NCBI RefSeq assembly: GCF_005222815.1
Contig: NZ_STGB01000001.1
Span: 868,001-932,000 of the forward strand
DNA from: Roseomonas sp. AR75
GTDB lineage: Bacteria > Pseudomonadota > Alphaproteobacteria > Acetobacterales > Acetobacteraceae
Direction: 5' to 3'
DNA length: 64,000 nt
Made by a program: the position numbers and the translations under genes. The notes beneath the pieces were generated by a model. The model worked only from the letters and a program-made list of their open reading frames with translations, was not told where the DNA came from and searched no databases. Below, piece after piece: positions 17,737 to 26,203 of the stretch. The first letter of the stretch is position 1, and each line of letters starts with the position of its first letter.

Positions 17737-17982
17737 ATGCGCCTGCTTCCCGCCCTTGCCCTCTCCGGCGCCGTAGTGCTGGGCGCCTGCACCAATCCCG
17801 ACGGCACGGTGGATGTGCCGGCCACGCTGGCGCTAGGCGCCGGAGCGGCGATCGCGGGGCTTGCCATCGCCTCGGCCGCCAATCCGCCGCGCTACACCAA
17901 CAACAACTACTATTATGGGCGGCCTGCCTATCGGTACGGCAGGCCGGCCTATGGCTACGGCCGGCCCTACCGCCGCTGGTAG
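17737..17982 (+). CDS. Small lipoprotein with Tyr/Gly/Arg-rich tail
   Basis: 81 residues. It has a signal peptide with the lipobox VLGAC (cleavage before Cys18) and then a short Ala/Gly-rich hydrophobic segment (LALGAGAAIAGLAIASAA). The tail contains NNNYYY and repeats of GRPAYxYG. GGAGG at 17724-17728 supports the ATG at 17737 over an in-frame ATG at 17713. It resembles the small glycine-zipper-type lipoproteins of alphaproteobacteria, but I do not recognise a named family. It converges on the amidase gene with one base between the stops. Confidence 0.7.
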   Translation: MRLLPALALSGAVVLGACTNPDGTVDVPATLALGAGAAIAGLAIASAANPPRYTNNNYYYGRPAYRYGRPAYGYGRPYRRW

Positions 17983-17983
17983 C

Positions 17984-19480
17984 TCAGCCCCAGGTCCGGA
18001 ATTCCGGCATCTCCGCGATCGGCCGCGCCGCCGCGAGCGCGGCGATGTCCGGCACTGGCCGCGCCAGTTCCGCATCGCCCGCGACCGCCAATTCGATCGC
18101 CGCAGCCACCGCCAGCACCAGGGCATCGCCGCCGCGCGGCCCGACGATCTGAAGGCCGAAGGGCATGCCCGCGCGATCCTTGCCGAGCGGCAGGCTGATG
18201 GCGGGATGCCCGACCAGCGTGACGGCATAGGCCATCGCCAGCCAGTGGTAGTAGGTGCGCGTGGCCTGCCCGTCGATCTCCGCCGGGTAGAGTTCACGCC
18301 AGTCGCGCGGGCTGAGCGTGATGGCGGGCGTGATGATCACGTCATGGTCGCGGAAGAAGCCCTGCCAGACGCGGTAGAGCCGGGTCTGCTCCGCCGCGGC
18401 GCGGGCATAGTCGGCCAGGCTGTAGCGCAGCCCCTCCTCGACATTCGCGCGCACATTCGGCCCAACCATGTCCGGGGTCTTCCGCACCTTCTCCAGATGG
18501 CCCTGCAGGAAGCTGGCGGCGCGCAGCACCTCGAAGGCCTCGTCGCTGCCGGCGCAGTCGGGCGAGGCATGGGCGATGCGGCCGAACATCGATTCCAGTT
18601 TTGCGACGCGCTCTGCGAATACCGTGCGAATATGCTTCTCCGTCGGTGCGAAGCCGAAATCCGGCGTCGCGGCCACGCGCAGCGCCGAAAGATCCACCCG
18701 CATCGGCGGGAACAGGTCGCGATCGCCCTTGCGCACGGCCCGGCCCGGCAGCGTGTAGGCCAGCGGATCGAGCGCATCGTCATCCGCCATGGCGGAGAGC
18801 AGCAGCGCGCAATCCTCGGCGGTGCGCGCCATCGGTCCCAGCACCGGCAGGTTAGACCAGCCGAGGCCGCGCCGCTCGCTCGGCACCATGCCCGGCGAAG
18901 GGCGGAAGCCGACGATGCCGTTGAACGCCGCGGGATTGCGCAAGCTGCCGCCGGTGTCGCTGCCGGAGGCGATCGGCACCATCCCCGTCGCCAGCGCCAC
19001 GCCCGACCCGCCGGAGGAGCCGGCGGCGGACTTGCTCGGGTTGAAGGGATTGCCGGTCGCGCCATAGACCAGGTTGCGGGTGTTCGCGCCGGCGCCGAAT
19101 TCCGGCGTGTTGGTCTTGCCCACCACGACAGCGCCGGCCGCGCGCAGATTGGCCACCATCGCCTCGTCGCGCGTGGGGATGTGCTCGGCGAAAAGCGGGC
19201 TGCCCCAGGTAGTGCGCAGGCCCTTGGTTTCCTCCAGGTCCTTGATGCCGATGGGCAGGCCGTGCAGCGGGCCGAGTTTCTCGCCCGCCATCACCGCCTG
19301 CTCGGCGGCCTTCGCCGTGGCGCGGGCACGATCCTCATCCAGCGCGACCATCGCGTTCACCGCGTGGTTCACTTGGCCGATGCGGCGGAGGCAGCTTTCC
19401 AGCAGCTCGACCGGGCTCAGCTTGCGCGCGCCGATCAGGCGGCGGGCGGCGACGGCGGTGAGGTCGCAGGGTTCGGTCAT
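17984..19480 (-). CDS. Amidase-signature-family hydrolase
   Basis: 498 residues. The Ser-cisSer-Lys triad is readable: Lys80 in LPIGIKD, Ser155 in AGSSGGSG and Ser179 in GSDTGGSLRNPA, with the usual 24-residue serine spacing. The start is ATG 19480, which avoids overlap with the upstream GGT-family gene; the frame is open 17 codons further. It hydrolyses a carboxylic amide of unknown identity. It lies 28 nt downstream of a gamma-glutamyltransferase-type gene on the same strand, so the two may be co-expressed and act on related amide or peptide substrates. No signal peptide, hence cytoplasmic. Confidence 0.92.
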   Translation of the reverse strand: MTEPCDLTAVAARRLIGARKLSPVELLESCLRRIGQVNHAVNAMVALDEDRARATAKAAEQAVMAGEKLGPLHGLPIGIKDLEETKGLRTTWGSPLFAEHIPTRDEAMVANLRAAGAVVVGKTNTPEFGAGANTRNLVYGATGNPFNPSKSAAGSSGGSGVALATGMVPIASGSDTGGSLRNPAAFNGIVGFRPSPGMVPSERRGLGWSNLPVLGPMARTAEDCALLLSAMADDDALDPLAYTLPGRAVRKGDRDLFPPMRVDLSALRVAATPDFGFAPTEKHIRTVFAERVAKLESMFGRIAHASPDCAGSDEAFEVLRAASFLQGHLEKVRKTPDMVGPNVRANVEEGLRYSLADYARAAAEQTRLYRVWQGFFRDHDVIITPAITLSPRDWRELYPAEIDGQATRTYYHWLAMAYAVTLVGHPAISLPLGKDRAGMPFGLQIVGPRGGDALVLAVAAAIELAVAGDAELARPVPDIAALAAARPIAEMPEFRTWG

Positions 19481-19508
19481 GCGGAGGGGTCCCTTTGCAT
19501 CAGCGCCG

Positions 19509-21116
19509 TCAGTAACCCAGCGCGCAGCCATCCTTGCGCGGGTCGGAACCGCCGACGAGGCAGCCGCGCGCGCGGTCGATCAGGATCGCCTGGCCGCCGC
19601 CATGCGGCTTGTCGATCAGCTCGCACTCATGGCCGAGGCGGTTCAGCCGGTCGATCGCGGCGTGCGGGATGCCGCGCTCGATCTGCACCTTGCCCAGGCG
19701 CGGGAACAGGCGCGGCGCGTCGAGCGCCTCCTGCACGTCCAGCCCGTATTCGAAGTGGTTGGCGAGGAACCAGGTCTGCCCCATCGGCTGGAAATGCCCG
19801 CCCATCACGCCGAAGGGCATGATGGCCTGGCCACCCTGCATCACCATGCCCGGGATGATGGTGTGCATCGGCCGCTTGTCCGGCGCGATGCAGTTCGGGT
19901 GGCCCTCCTGCAGGCGGAAGCCGTAGCCGCGGTTCTGCAGCATCACGCCCGACTTCTCCGCCAGGATGCCGCTGCCGAAGCCCTCGAAGAGCGAGTTGAT
20001 GAAGGAGCACGCATTGCCGTCGCGGTCCACGACGCAGAGATAGACGGTGTCCTTGTGCTTCGCCCAATCCGCCTGGCCCGCCGGCGGCATCTCCGCCATG
20101 GCGCGGTCGTCGCGGATCAGACCGGCCAGCTTCTCCAGATAGGTGTCGGAGGTCAGCTTGCCGACGGGCACCTCGACCTGGGTGGGGTCGGCGAGGAAGG
20201 CATCGCGGTCGCGATAGGCGAGCCGCGCGGCCTCGATGTGGCGGTGCATCCGCTCCACCGAGAGGAAGCCGCCCTCCGCCGTGCCCAGCCGCTCGATCAT
20301 GCCGAGGATCATCAGCACCAGCAGGCCCGATCCGTTGGGCGGGCACTGATACACCTCCATGCCGCGCCAGGCGCGGCGGATCGGCTCCACGAAGTCGGCC
20401 ACGGTGGCGCCGCGGGCGAAATCCTCCTCGGTATGGGTGCCGCCGGCCTCGCGCAGCGTGGCCACGATGTCGGCGGCGACCGCGCCCTCGTAGAAGGCCT
20501 TGGCGCCGCCCTTGGCGATGGCGCGCAGCGTGGCGCCGAGCGCCGGCTGCACGAAGCGGTCGCCGAGCCCGAAGGCCTCGCCGTCCTTCAGGAAGTGCCG
20601 CGCCGCGCCGGCATGCTTCGACAGCTTGCCGACCGATGAGGCCCAGTCGCTGGCGACGCGGGCGGAGACGAAGAAGCCGTCCTCCGCGTAGCGGATGGCC
20701 GGCTGCAGCAGCTCGTTCAGCCCCTTGCGCCCATGCGCCTTGTTCAGCGCCGCCCAGGCGGAGACCGCGCCGGGCACGGTGACGGAATGCGGCGAGAGCG
20801 GTTCCATCTGGGTGAGGCCGGCAGCCCGCAGCGCCTGCGGCGTCGCGCCGCGCGGCGCCCGGCCGGAGCCGTTGATCGCGATCACCTTGCCCGTTCCAGC
20901 GGGCGCATAGAGGCAGAAACAATCGCCGCCGATGCCGGTGGATTGCGGCTCCACCACCGCCAGCACGGCCGCGGCGGCGATGGCGGCATCCAGCGCGTTC
21001 CCGCCGGCGCGGAGGATGTCGAGCGCGGCAAGCGTCGCCTGCGGCATGGAGGTTGCCGCCATCCCGTTCGCGGCATAGACGGCGCTGCGGCCGGGTGCGT
21101 GGAAATCGCGCTTCAT
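19509..21116 (-). CDS. Gamma-glutamyltransferase-type Ntn hydrolase, second copy
   Basis: 535 residues. Landmarks: GGNALDAAIAAAAVLAVVEPQ near residue 40, STGIGGDCF, the predicted autoprocessing Thr357 in HKDTVYLCVVDRDGNA, then SFINSLFEGFGSG and FGVMGGHFQPMG. This is the YwrD-like branch that ends HGGGQAILIDRARGCLVGGSDPRKDG. There is no secretion signal, so it is likely cytoplasmic. GAGGAA precedes the ATG. It differs strongly from the GGT-family gene at 9043, so the two are paralogues with separate roles rather than a recent duplication. Confidence 0.9.
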   Translation of the reverse strand: MKRDFHAPGRSAVYAANGMAATSMPQATLAALDILRAGGNALDAAIAAAAVLAVVEPQSTGIGGDCFCLYAPAGTGKVIAINGSGRAPRGATPQALRAAGLTQMEPLSPHSVTVPGAVSAWAALNKAHGRKGLNELLQPAIRYAEDGFFVSARVASDWASSVGKLSKHAGAARHFLKDGEAFGLGDRFVQPALGATLRAIAKGGAKAFYEGAVAADIVATLREAGGTHTEEDFARGATVADFVEPIRRAWRGMEVYQCPPNGSGLLVLMILGMIERLGTAEGGFLSVERMHRHIEAARLAYRDRDAFLADPTQVEVPVGKLTSDTYLEKLAGLIRDDRAMAEMPPAGQADWAKHKDTVYLCVVDRDGNACSFINSLFEGFGSGILAEKSGVMLQNRGYGFRLQEGHPNCIAPDKRPMHTIIPGMVMQGGQAIMPFGVMGGHFQPMGQTWFLANHFEYGLDVQEALDAPRLFPRLGKVQIERGIPHAAIDRLNRLGHECELIDKPHGGGQAILIDRARGCLVGGSDPRKDGCALGY

Positions 21117-21137
21117 CGTGCTTCCTCGGAGACAATC

Positions 21138-21161
21138 CCCTCCCCCGCTTGCGGGGGAGGG
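21138..21161. repeat. Perfect palindromic repeat unit with 11-bp arms
   Basis: CCCTCCCCCGC and its exact reverse complement are separated by only TT. The unit is followed by an AGGGTGGGGG-like tail. Palindromes of the form CTCCCCCGCTTGCGGGGGAG are common dispersed intergenic elements in GC-rich proteobacteria. It lies just upstream of the leftward GGT-type gene and after the leftward SDR gene, so it could also act as a terminator for the latter. Confidence 0.7.
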
Positions 21162-21207
21162 CCAGGGTGGGGGCCGCGCGCACTCATCCAGGGCACGCGC
21201 CCGTGTT

Positions 21208-21972
21208 TCAGTGGGTCAAGGTTCCACCATCGATCACAAGGCTCAGCCCCGTGACCATGCTGCTGACCGGGGCGGCCAGGAACACCACGGCGCCCATGAT
21301 GTCCTCCACGGTCATCACGCGCCCAAGCGGCATCGCGCGCACCACGCGCGCGCGGAACCTCTCGTCGTCCAGCACGGGCTTCGTCAGCGGGGTCTCCACG
21401 AAGCCGGGCGCGATGGCGTTCACGCGGATGCCGTGCGGGCCGAGCTCGAAGGCCATCGCCTTGGTCATGCCCTCCACGCCGTGCTTGGTCGCGGAATAGA
21501 CGCTGCGGTTGCTGCCGGCGACATGGCCGTTGACCGAGGACAGGTTGATGATCGAGCCCTGGATCCCGGCCGCGACCATGCCCTGCGCCACGGCCTGGGC
21601 GGTGGTGAACATCGCCCGCAGGTTCAGATCCAGCAGCGCATCCACCGAGGCGTCCTTAAGTTCCAGGAAGGGCTCGCGGATATTGGTGCCGGCGTTGTTG
21701 ACCAACACCTGGAACGGCCCCTCGGCGGCCACCGCGGCACGCACCGCCGCGCGGTCGGTGACGTCAAGCCGGACCGCCCTGGCCTGATGCCCCGCGGCGC
21801 GGAGTTCGGCCGCGGTCTCCTCCATCTCCGCCAGGGTCCGTGCGGCAAGCACCACCGCGGCGCCGGCCTCCGCCAACGCCACTGCGGCGGCGCGGCCGAT
21901 GCCCTTGCTCGCCCCGGTCACCAGCGCGCGCTGCCCATCCAGGCGGAAGCTCGGCGTGACGGGCAGGCTCAT
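21208..21972 (-). CDS. Short-chain dehydrogenase/reductase, classical type
   Basis: 254 residues. The NAD(P) motif TGASKGIG is at residues 19-26, NNAG at 92-95, and the catalytic Ser146, Tyr159 and Lys163 (YSATK) are in place. The C-terminal PxGR motif region (MPLGRVMTVEDIMGAVVFLA) and DGG are typical of gluconate 5-dehydrogenase or 3-oxoacyl-ACP-reductase-like SDRs. ATG 21972 has GAGGAA upstream; the frame is open 19 codons further. The substrate is not determinable. No obvious operon partner. Confidence 0.92.
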   Translation of the reverse strand: MSLPVTPSFRLDGQRALVTGASKGIGRAAAVALAEAGAAVVLAARTLAEMEETAAELRAAGHQARAVRLDVTDRAAVRAAVAAEGPFQVLVNNAGTNIREPFLELKDASVDALLDLNLRAMFTTAQAVAQGMVAAGIQGSIINLSSVNGHVAGSNRSVYSATKHGVEGMTKAMAFELGPHGIRVNAIAPGFVETPLTKPVLDDERFRARVVRAMPLGRVMTVEDIMGAVVFLAAPVSSMVTGLSLVIDGGTLTH

Positions 21973-22079
21973 CGGCGTTCCTCGGGCGTCTTCGCGCGGG
22001 TGAATGAACCGCGCGCCGCCCGGGCGCAAGGCCCGCCGCCGGCTGTTCCAAGCTGCCGCGCCCCGGGCTATGACGCGCC

Positions 22080-22418
22080 ATGGACCAGATCGCCTATGCC
22101 GATTTCGAGCGGGTGGACATCCGCGTGGGCACGGTGGTGGATGCCCAGCCCTTCCCCGAGGCCCGCAAGCCCGCGATCAAGCTTTGGGTGGAGTTCGGCG
22201 AGGGCATCGGCGTGCGGCAATCCTCTGCCCAGCTCACCGTCCACTACACGCCGGACCGGCTGATCGGCCGCCAGGTGATGGCCGTGGTCAATTTCGCGCC
22301 CCGCCGCATCGCCGGCTTCGAGAGCCAGGTCCTGGTGCTCGGCCTGCCGGACGAGAACGGGGCGGTGGTGCTGCTCCGCCCCGACCTGAAGGTGCCCGAC
22401 GGCGCGAAGATGTTTTGA
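22080..22418 (+). CDS. csaA: tRNA-binding/chaperone-like protein CsaA
   Basis: 112 residues, a single OB-fold tRNA-binding domain like that at the C-terminus of some aminoacyl-tRNA synthetases. It opens with DFERVDIRVGTVVDAQPFPEA, has KLWVEFGEGIGVRQSSAQ in the middle and ends GFESQVLVLGLPDENGAVVLL, as in CsaA proteins. The family forms dimers and has been described both as a secretion chaperone and as an RNA-binding protein. The stop is followed within 13 nt by a highly structured repeat (22431-22546). Confidence 0.92.
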   Translation: MDQIAYADFERVDIRVGTVVDAQPFPEARKPAIKLWVEFGEGIGVRQSSAQLTVHYTPDRLIGRQVMAVVNFAPRRIAGFESQVLVLGLPDENGAVVLLRPDLKVPDGAKMF

Positions 22419-22430
22419 TGGATTTCTTGT

Positions 22431-22546
22431 GCCCTCAGACGCCGGGCGGCCGCATCCGCGGCCTTGGCTTCGCGGCACGAGCCGCGGGCCGCATTCGCGG
22501 CCTCAGCCCGCTGATGCGGGCTGCCGGCGACGCGCGGCTTGAGGGC
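22431..22546. repeat. Cloverleaf-like intergenic repeat element
   Basis: A closing stem, GCCCTCA at 22431-22437 with TGAGGGC at 22540-22546, encloses four consecutive perfect hairpins, each with a 4-nt loop. They are 22448-22463 (GGCCGC, loop ATCC), 22471-22486 (CGCGGC, loop ACGA), 22487-22502 (GGCCGC, loop ATTC) and 22505-22522 (AGCCCGC, loop TGAT). It lies between csaA and the phosphoribosyltransferase, both rightward. It may be a REP-like mobile palindrome or a structured RNA leader. Confidence 0.75.
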
Positions 22547-22563
22547 TGACCAAGGGGACCCGC

Positions 22564-23052
22564 ATGGCCATCCGCTACTACACCGTCACCTGGGACCAGC
22601 TGCACCGCGACGCCAAGGCGCTGGCCTGGCGGCTGGTGGACAAGGGCCCCTATGCCGGCATGGTCGCCATCACCCGCGGCGGCCTGATCCCTTGCGCGAT
22701 CATCTCGCGCGAGCTGGAATGCCGCCTGATCGAGACCGTCTCCATCGTCACCTACGATGAGGAAAAGCGCGGCGAGCCCAAGGTGGTGAAGCCGCCCGCG
22801 GCGGCGCTGGACGCCAAGGGCGAGAACTGGCTGATCGTCGACGACCTGGTGGACACCGGGACAACCGCCAGGGTCATCCGCGCGCTGCTGCCGAAGGCCC
22901 ATTTCGCGACGGTCTATGCGAAGCCCGCCGGCAAGCCGCAGGTGGACACCTTCATCACGGAAGTGAGCCAGGACACCTGGATCCTGTTCCCCTGGGACAC
23001 CGAGCCGCAATTCGTGGCGCCGATCGCCAAGTCGCACGCGAACGGCAGCTGA
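22564..23052 (+). CDS. gpt: Xanthine(-guanine) phosphoribosyltransferase
   Basis: 162 residues, close to the 152 of E. coli Gpt. It converts xanthine or guanine plus PRPP to the nucleotide. The PRPP-binding loop is [12 protein letters not shown] near residue 90. Other typical stretches are [19 protein letters not shown] and the C-terminal [17 protein letters not shown] precedes the ATG. The structured repeat directly upstream would be part of its leader if transcription comes from csaA. It converges on the CorC-type gene. Confidence 0.93.
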   Translation: MAIRYYTVTWDQLHRDAKALAWRLVDKGPYAGMVAITRGGLIPCAIISRELECRLIETVSIVTYDEEKRGEPKVVKPPAAALDAKGENWLIVDDLVDTGTTARVIRALLPKAHFATVYAKPAGKPQVDTFITEVSQDTWILFPWDTEPQFVAPIAKSHANGS

Positions 23053-23070
23053 CAGCCGGAGGCGCCGGGC

Positions 23071-24393
23071 TCAGCGCACCGGCGCCGCCAGCCCCGCCTC
23101 CGCCACCTCTTCCTTCACGGCCAGCACCTTGTCGATGCGCCGGCCATCCATGTCCACGATCTCGAAGCGCCAGCCGGCCCAGACGATACGGTCGCCCTCC
23201 TTCGGCACGCGCTGCAGCAGCGCCAGCATCAGGCCGGCAACCGTGTGATAGGTGCCTTCGCGCGGCAGGTCCGGGAGGTCGAGCCGCGCCTTCAGCTCGT
23301 CGCTCGCCATCATGCCGTCCAGCAGCAGGCTGCCGTCATGGCGCGTCACCGCGGGCTGCGATTCCGAAGGCTCGGGCACGCCCAGCTCACCGACGATGGC
23401 CTCGAGCAGGTCGGAGGCCGTCACCACGCCCTCGAAGCTGCCGTATTCATCCAGCACCAGCGCCATGCCGATGGGATCGCCGCGCATCCGCTCCAGCGCG
23501 TCCAGCGCGGAGAGCGTGTCCGGCAGCACCAGCGGCTGGCGCATCGCCGCCGGCACCGACAGCGGCGCACCTTCCAGGATCTGGTCGAGCAGGTCCTTCG
23601 CGGCGACCACGCCGACCACGTTGTCCACGCGCCCGTCGGCCACGACGAAACGGGTGACGTTGGAGGCGCGCAGCCGCGCCGCGACATCCTCCGGCGGTGC
23701 GGTGCGGTCGATCCATTCCAGCTCGTTGCGCGGCGTCATCAGCGCGCGCACCGGCTTGTCCGCCAGGCGCAGCACGCGCTCGATCATCTGCCGCTCTTCG
23801 GTCTCGATGGCGCCGGAGGTGGCGCCCTCCGCGACCACCGCCTTCACCTCCTCCTCCGTCACCGCCTGGTCGGCGGGGTCGTGCCGGCCGAACAGGCGCA
23901 GCACCGCGGCGGAGGAGGTGGAGAGCAGCCACACCACCGGGCCCGTGGCGCGAGAGAGCCAGGACAGCGGCCGCGCGACCAGCACGGCGATGCGCTCGGG
24001 CTGACGCAGCGCAAGCTGCTTCGGCACCAGCTCGCCGAGGATCAGTGAAAGGTAGGTGATCAGCACCACCACCAGGGTGAAGGCGATCTCCGAGGCGAAG
24101 CGCTCCAGCCCCGGGATCTCCGCCAGCAACTCGCCAATGCCTCCCGAGAGCCGGGCGCCGCCGAAGGCACCGGCGAGGATCCCGACCAGGGTGATGCCCA
24201 CCTGCACGGTCGGCAGGAATCGCTGCGGATCATCGGCAAGCGCGATTGCCGCCGCGGCCCCGGCGCTGCCCCGGCGCTGCATCGCCTGCAGGCGGAGGCG
24301 GCGTGCCGAGACGATCGCCAGTTCGCTCATCGCGAAGGCGCCGTTCAGCAGCACAAGCAGCAGGATCAGCAGGATCTCGAGGCCCATGGCCAT
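23071..24393 (-). CDS. CorC/HlyC-type membrane protein (DUF21-CBS-CorC_HlyC)
   Basis: 440 residues. Residues 1-190 form a DUF21 (CNNM) domain with three to four membrane segments (LEILLILLLVLLNGAFAMSELAIVSARR; FTLVVVLITYLSLILGELVPKQLAL). A CBS pair follows at about 205-330, then a C-terminal CorC_HlyC domain (DGSLLLDGMMASDELKARL). The hemolysin name is historical; CNNM proteins are linked to magnesium/cation homeostasis. A second ATG two codons in (24387) is an equally good start. No partner gene. Confidence 0.92.
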   Translation of the reverse strand: MAMGLEILLILLLVLLNGAFAMSELAIVSARRLRLQAMQRRGSAGAAAAIALADDPQRFLPTVQVGITLVGILAGAFGGARLSGGIGELLAEIPGLERFASEIAFTLVVVLITYLSLILGELVPKQLALRQPERIAVLVARPLSWLSRATGPVVWLLSTSSAAVLRLFGRHDPADQAVTEEEVKAVVAEGATSGAIETEERQMIERVLRLADKPVRALMTPRNELEWIDRTAPPEDVAARLRASNVTRFVVADGRVDNVVGVVAAKDLLDQILEGAPLSVPAAMRQPLVLPDTLSALDALERMRGDPIGMALVLDEYGSFEGVVTASDLLEAIVGELGVPEPSESQPAVTRHDGSLLLDGMMASDELKARLDLPDLPREGTYHTVAGLMLALLQRVPKEGDRIVWAGWRFEIVDMDGRRIDKVLAVKEEVAEAGLAAPVR

Positions 24394-24500
24394 GCGGGGA
24401 AGCGTCTCCGAGGGATGCGGTGCCCCTGCATGTAGCGACAGGCGGGCTGCAGGGAAACGCCGGGCCTTGCGCCCGGTGCCCGCGGGGAAACATCCGGGCC

Positions 24501-24938
24501 ATGACAGAACCCCTCCCCCCTGCCCCGGCGCGCCTGCTCGGCACGGCCGGTCTGATCCCGTTCATGGGCCTGGCAATCGCGGCATGGGCCGGCTGGCCAC
24601 CGGCAGCGCCGGCACTTGCCGCCTATGGCGCAACCATCCTGGCCTTCCTGGGCGCCGTGCATTGGGGCCTGGCGCTCCGCGCGCCGGCCTCGGAACAGGG
24701 CGCGGGCACGGCGCGCTACGCTCTTGGCGTGTTGCCCGCGCTGCTCGCCTGGGTTGCGCTGGTGGTGCCGCCGCTCCAGGCGGGGCTGGTGCTGCTCGCC
24801 CTGGGCATCCTTGCGACGGCGGTGTTGGAGACCCTCGGGGCCCGGGCCGGTCTTGTGCCGTGGCACTACCTGCGGCTGCGCTGGCTCCTCTCGGCCGGCG
24901 CAAGCGGCGCGATGTTTCTCGCTTCTCTGGTCGTATAG
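24501..24938 (+). CDS. DUF3429 integral membrane protein
   Basis: 145 residues with about four to five hydrophobic segments. The family signature is GATILAFLGAVHWGLALR in the second helix. Members are small inner-membrane proteins of unknown function in proteobacteria. The ATG at 24501 is chosen because upstream sequence in the same frame overlaps the divergent CorC-type gene. Transcription is divergent from that gene with a 107-nt gap. Confidence 0.85.
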   Translation: MTEPLPPAPARLLGTAGLIPFMGLAIAAWAGWPPAAPALAAYGATILAFLGAVHWGLALRAPASEQGAGTARYALGVLPALLAWVALVVPPLQAGLVLLALGILATAVLETLGARAGLVPWHYLRLRWLLSAGASGAMFLASLVV

Positions 24939-24952
24939 GGATCTTCTGGGGA

Positions 24953-24981
24953 TTGTCTCAAAAAAGACCTTCGTGTTAGGC
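24953..24981 (+). promoter_or_regulatory. Candidate promoter for the small coiled-coil gene
   Basis: TTGTCT at 24953-24958 and TTAGGC at 24976-24981 are 17 nt apart, in a stretch that is AT-rich relative to its surroundings (includes CAAAAAAG). It sits 24 nt upstream of the ATG at 25005. The match is moderate and assigned by eye. Confidence 0.35.
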
Positions 24982-25004
24982 TCCTGTTAACGACGGAGCC
25001 GCCC

Positions 25005-25307
25005 ATGCCCCAAGACGCCGCCGAGATCCCCGAGGCCGCGCTGATCGCCTTTCCCGACACGCCGGCCAGCCGTCTGCGCCGAGCACTGCGCCAGCTTGAG
25101 GTCGCGATAAACGAGCAGAGCGAAGCCGTGGCCGCGTTCCGGAACCAGATCGGCGCGCTGGGCGGGGCTGTCGCCGGCCTCGATGCGCGGACGCAATCCT
25201 TCCGCAGCGCGCTCGCGGAAGCGGCGCAGGAAGCCGATCGCGCCCGCGCCGCCTCGGCGGAGCTGATGGCGACCGCGGCACTGATGGAAGCGACGGCACG
25301 GCGCTGA
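25005..25307 (+). CDS. Small helical hypothetical protein
   Basis: 100 residues, no recognised family. The middle (residues 22-90: RLRRALRQLEVAINEQSEAV and onward) is Ala/Glu/Arg-rich with regular hydrophobic spacing, so it is probably a coiled coil. There is no signal peptide or membrane segment. A GGAG lies about 10 nt before the ATG and a candidate promoter is just upstream. Codon use looks like the neighbours. The rpiR-type gene begins 54 nt downstream on the same strand. Confidence 0.65.
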   Translation: MPQDAAEIPEAALIAFPDTPASRLRRALRQLEVAINEQSEAVAAFRNQIGALGGAVAGLDARTQSFRSALAEAAQEADRARAASAELMATAALMEATARR

Positions 25308-25361
25308 CCGGCTGCGCTCCGCCGCGCGCGGGGCTACCCTCCGAATCGAGGAGGACACCCG

Positions 25362-26180
25362 GTGCGCGAGCGGATCGCCGAAGTGCTGGACCGACTGACC
25401 CCGGCCGAGCGCCGGGTTGCCGAGTTCGTCGCTGCGGATCCGGGGGCCGTGCCGGAGGCGACGGTGGCCTCCGTGGCCCGCGCCGCCGGCGTTTCCGAGC
25501 CCACCGTCATTCGCTTCTGCCGCGCCCTGGGTCTGGATGGCTTTTCCGGGCTGCGCCTGGCCGTGGTGCGCGACCAGGCGGCGGGCCCCGCGCCGGCGCC
25601 GCGGCGGATCGAGCCGGGCATGCCGGCCGGCGAGGCCGGGATCGCGGCGCTGGAGTCCGGCCTTGCGACCCTGAGTGCCGCGCGCCAGGCGCTTGACCGT
25701 GACCTGCTCGCGCGTGCCGCGCTGGCGCTGCTTCTCGCCACGCGGGTCGAGATCTGGGGCAGCGGTGCCGCCTTCGCGCCCGCCTGCCATCTCGAGGCCG
25801 CCCTCGCAGGCCTCTGCCGCGGTGTGGTCGCGCGATCCGACGCGGCGCGACAACGCGAAGCCGCGATCGGGCTGGAAGCCGAAGGCGTCGCCGTCTGCTT
25901 CTCCCCCATGGGCACAGAGCGTGACCTGCTGGTCGCGGCGCGGCTGGCGGCAGCCGGCGGCGCTTCGGTGATCGCGATCACGCGGCCGGCCTCGCCCGTG
26001 GCGATGGCGGCTTCCCTCATCCTTCCCTGCGTGCTGCACAGCGAGGCCGGTCCGGGCGACCCCGCTGCCCTGTTGCCTTTCGCATTGGCCGAGGCGATGG
26101 CTGCCGCAGCCGCCGCACTCGCCCCGCCCGCCGCCGCAGCCAGGCTGCGGCGCATCGCCGAGGCCCGCACCGAAGGCTGA
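25362..26180 (+). CDS. MurR/RpiR-family regulator
   Basis: 272 residues from a GTG start that has GAGGAGG about 7 nt upstream. The N-terminal HTH_6 domain is clear (LTPAERRVAEFV, then VASVARAAGVSEPTVIRFCRALGLDGF). The C-terminal SIS sugar-phosphate-binding domain spans about residues 100-245 but is divergent. HexR-like members of this family sense 2-keto-3-deoxy-6-phosphogluconate. The gene is followed by eda and a KDG-type kinase in the same direction, so it probably regulates this Entner-Doudoroff branch. Confidence 0.9.
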   Translation: MRERIAEVLDRLTPAERRVAEFVAADPGAVPEATVASVARAAGVSEPTVIRFCRALGLDGFSGLRLAVVRDQAAGPAPAPRRIEPGMPAGEAGIAALESGLATLSAARQALDRDLLARAALALLLATRVEIWGSGAAFAPACHLEAALAGLCRGVVARSDAARQREAAIGLEAEGVAVCFSPMGTERDLLVAARLAAAGGASVIAITRPASPVAMAASLILPCVLHSEAGPGDPAALLPFALAEAMAAAAAALAPPAAAARLRRIAEARTEG

Positions 26181-26203
26181 GACGGCCAGGAGTTATCGAC
26201 GCC

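Noticed and set aside
22418..22549. 43-codon frame whose ATG overlaps the csaA stop
   Set aside because: Although the ATG overlap looks like coupling, almost the whole frame is the cloverleaf palindrome, so its Gly/Arg/Ala sequence is explained by the repeat rather than by coding constraint.
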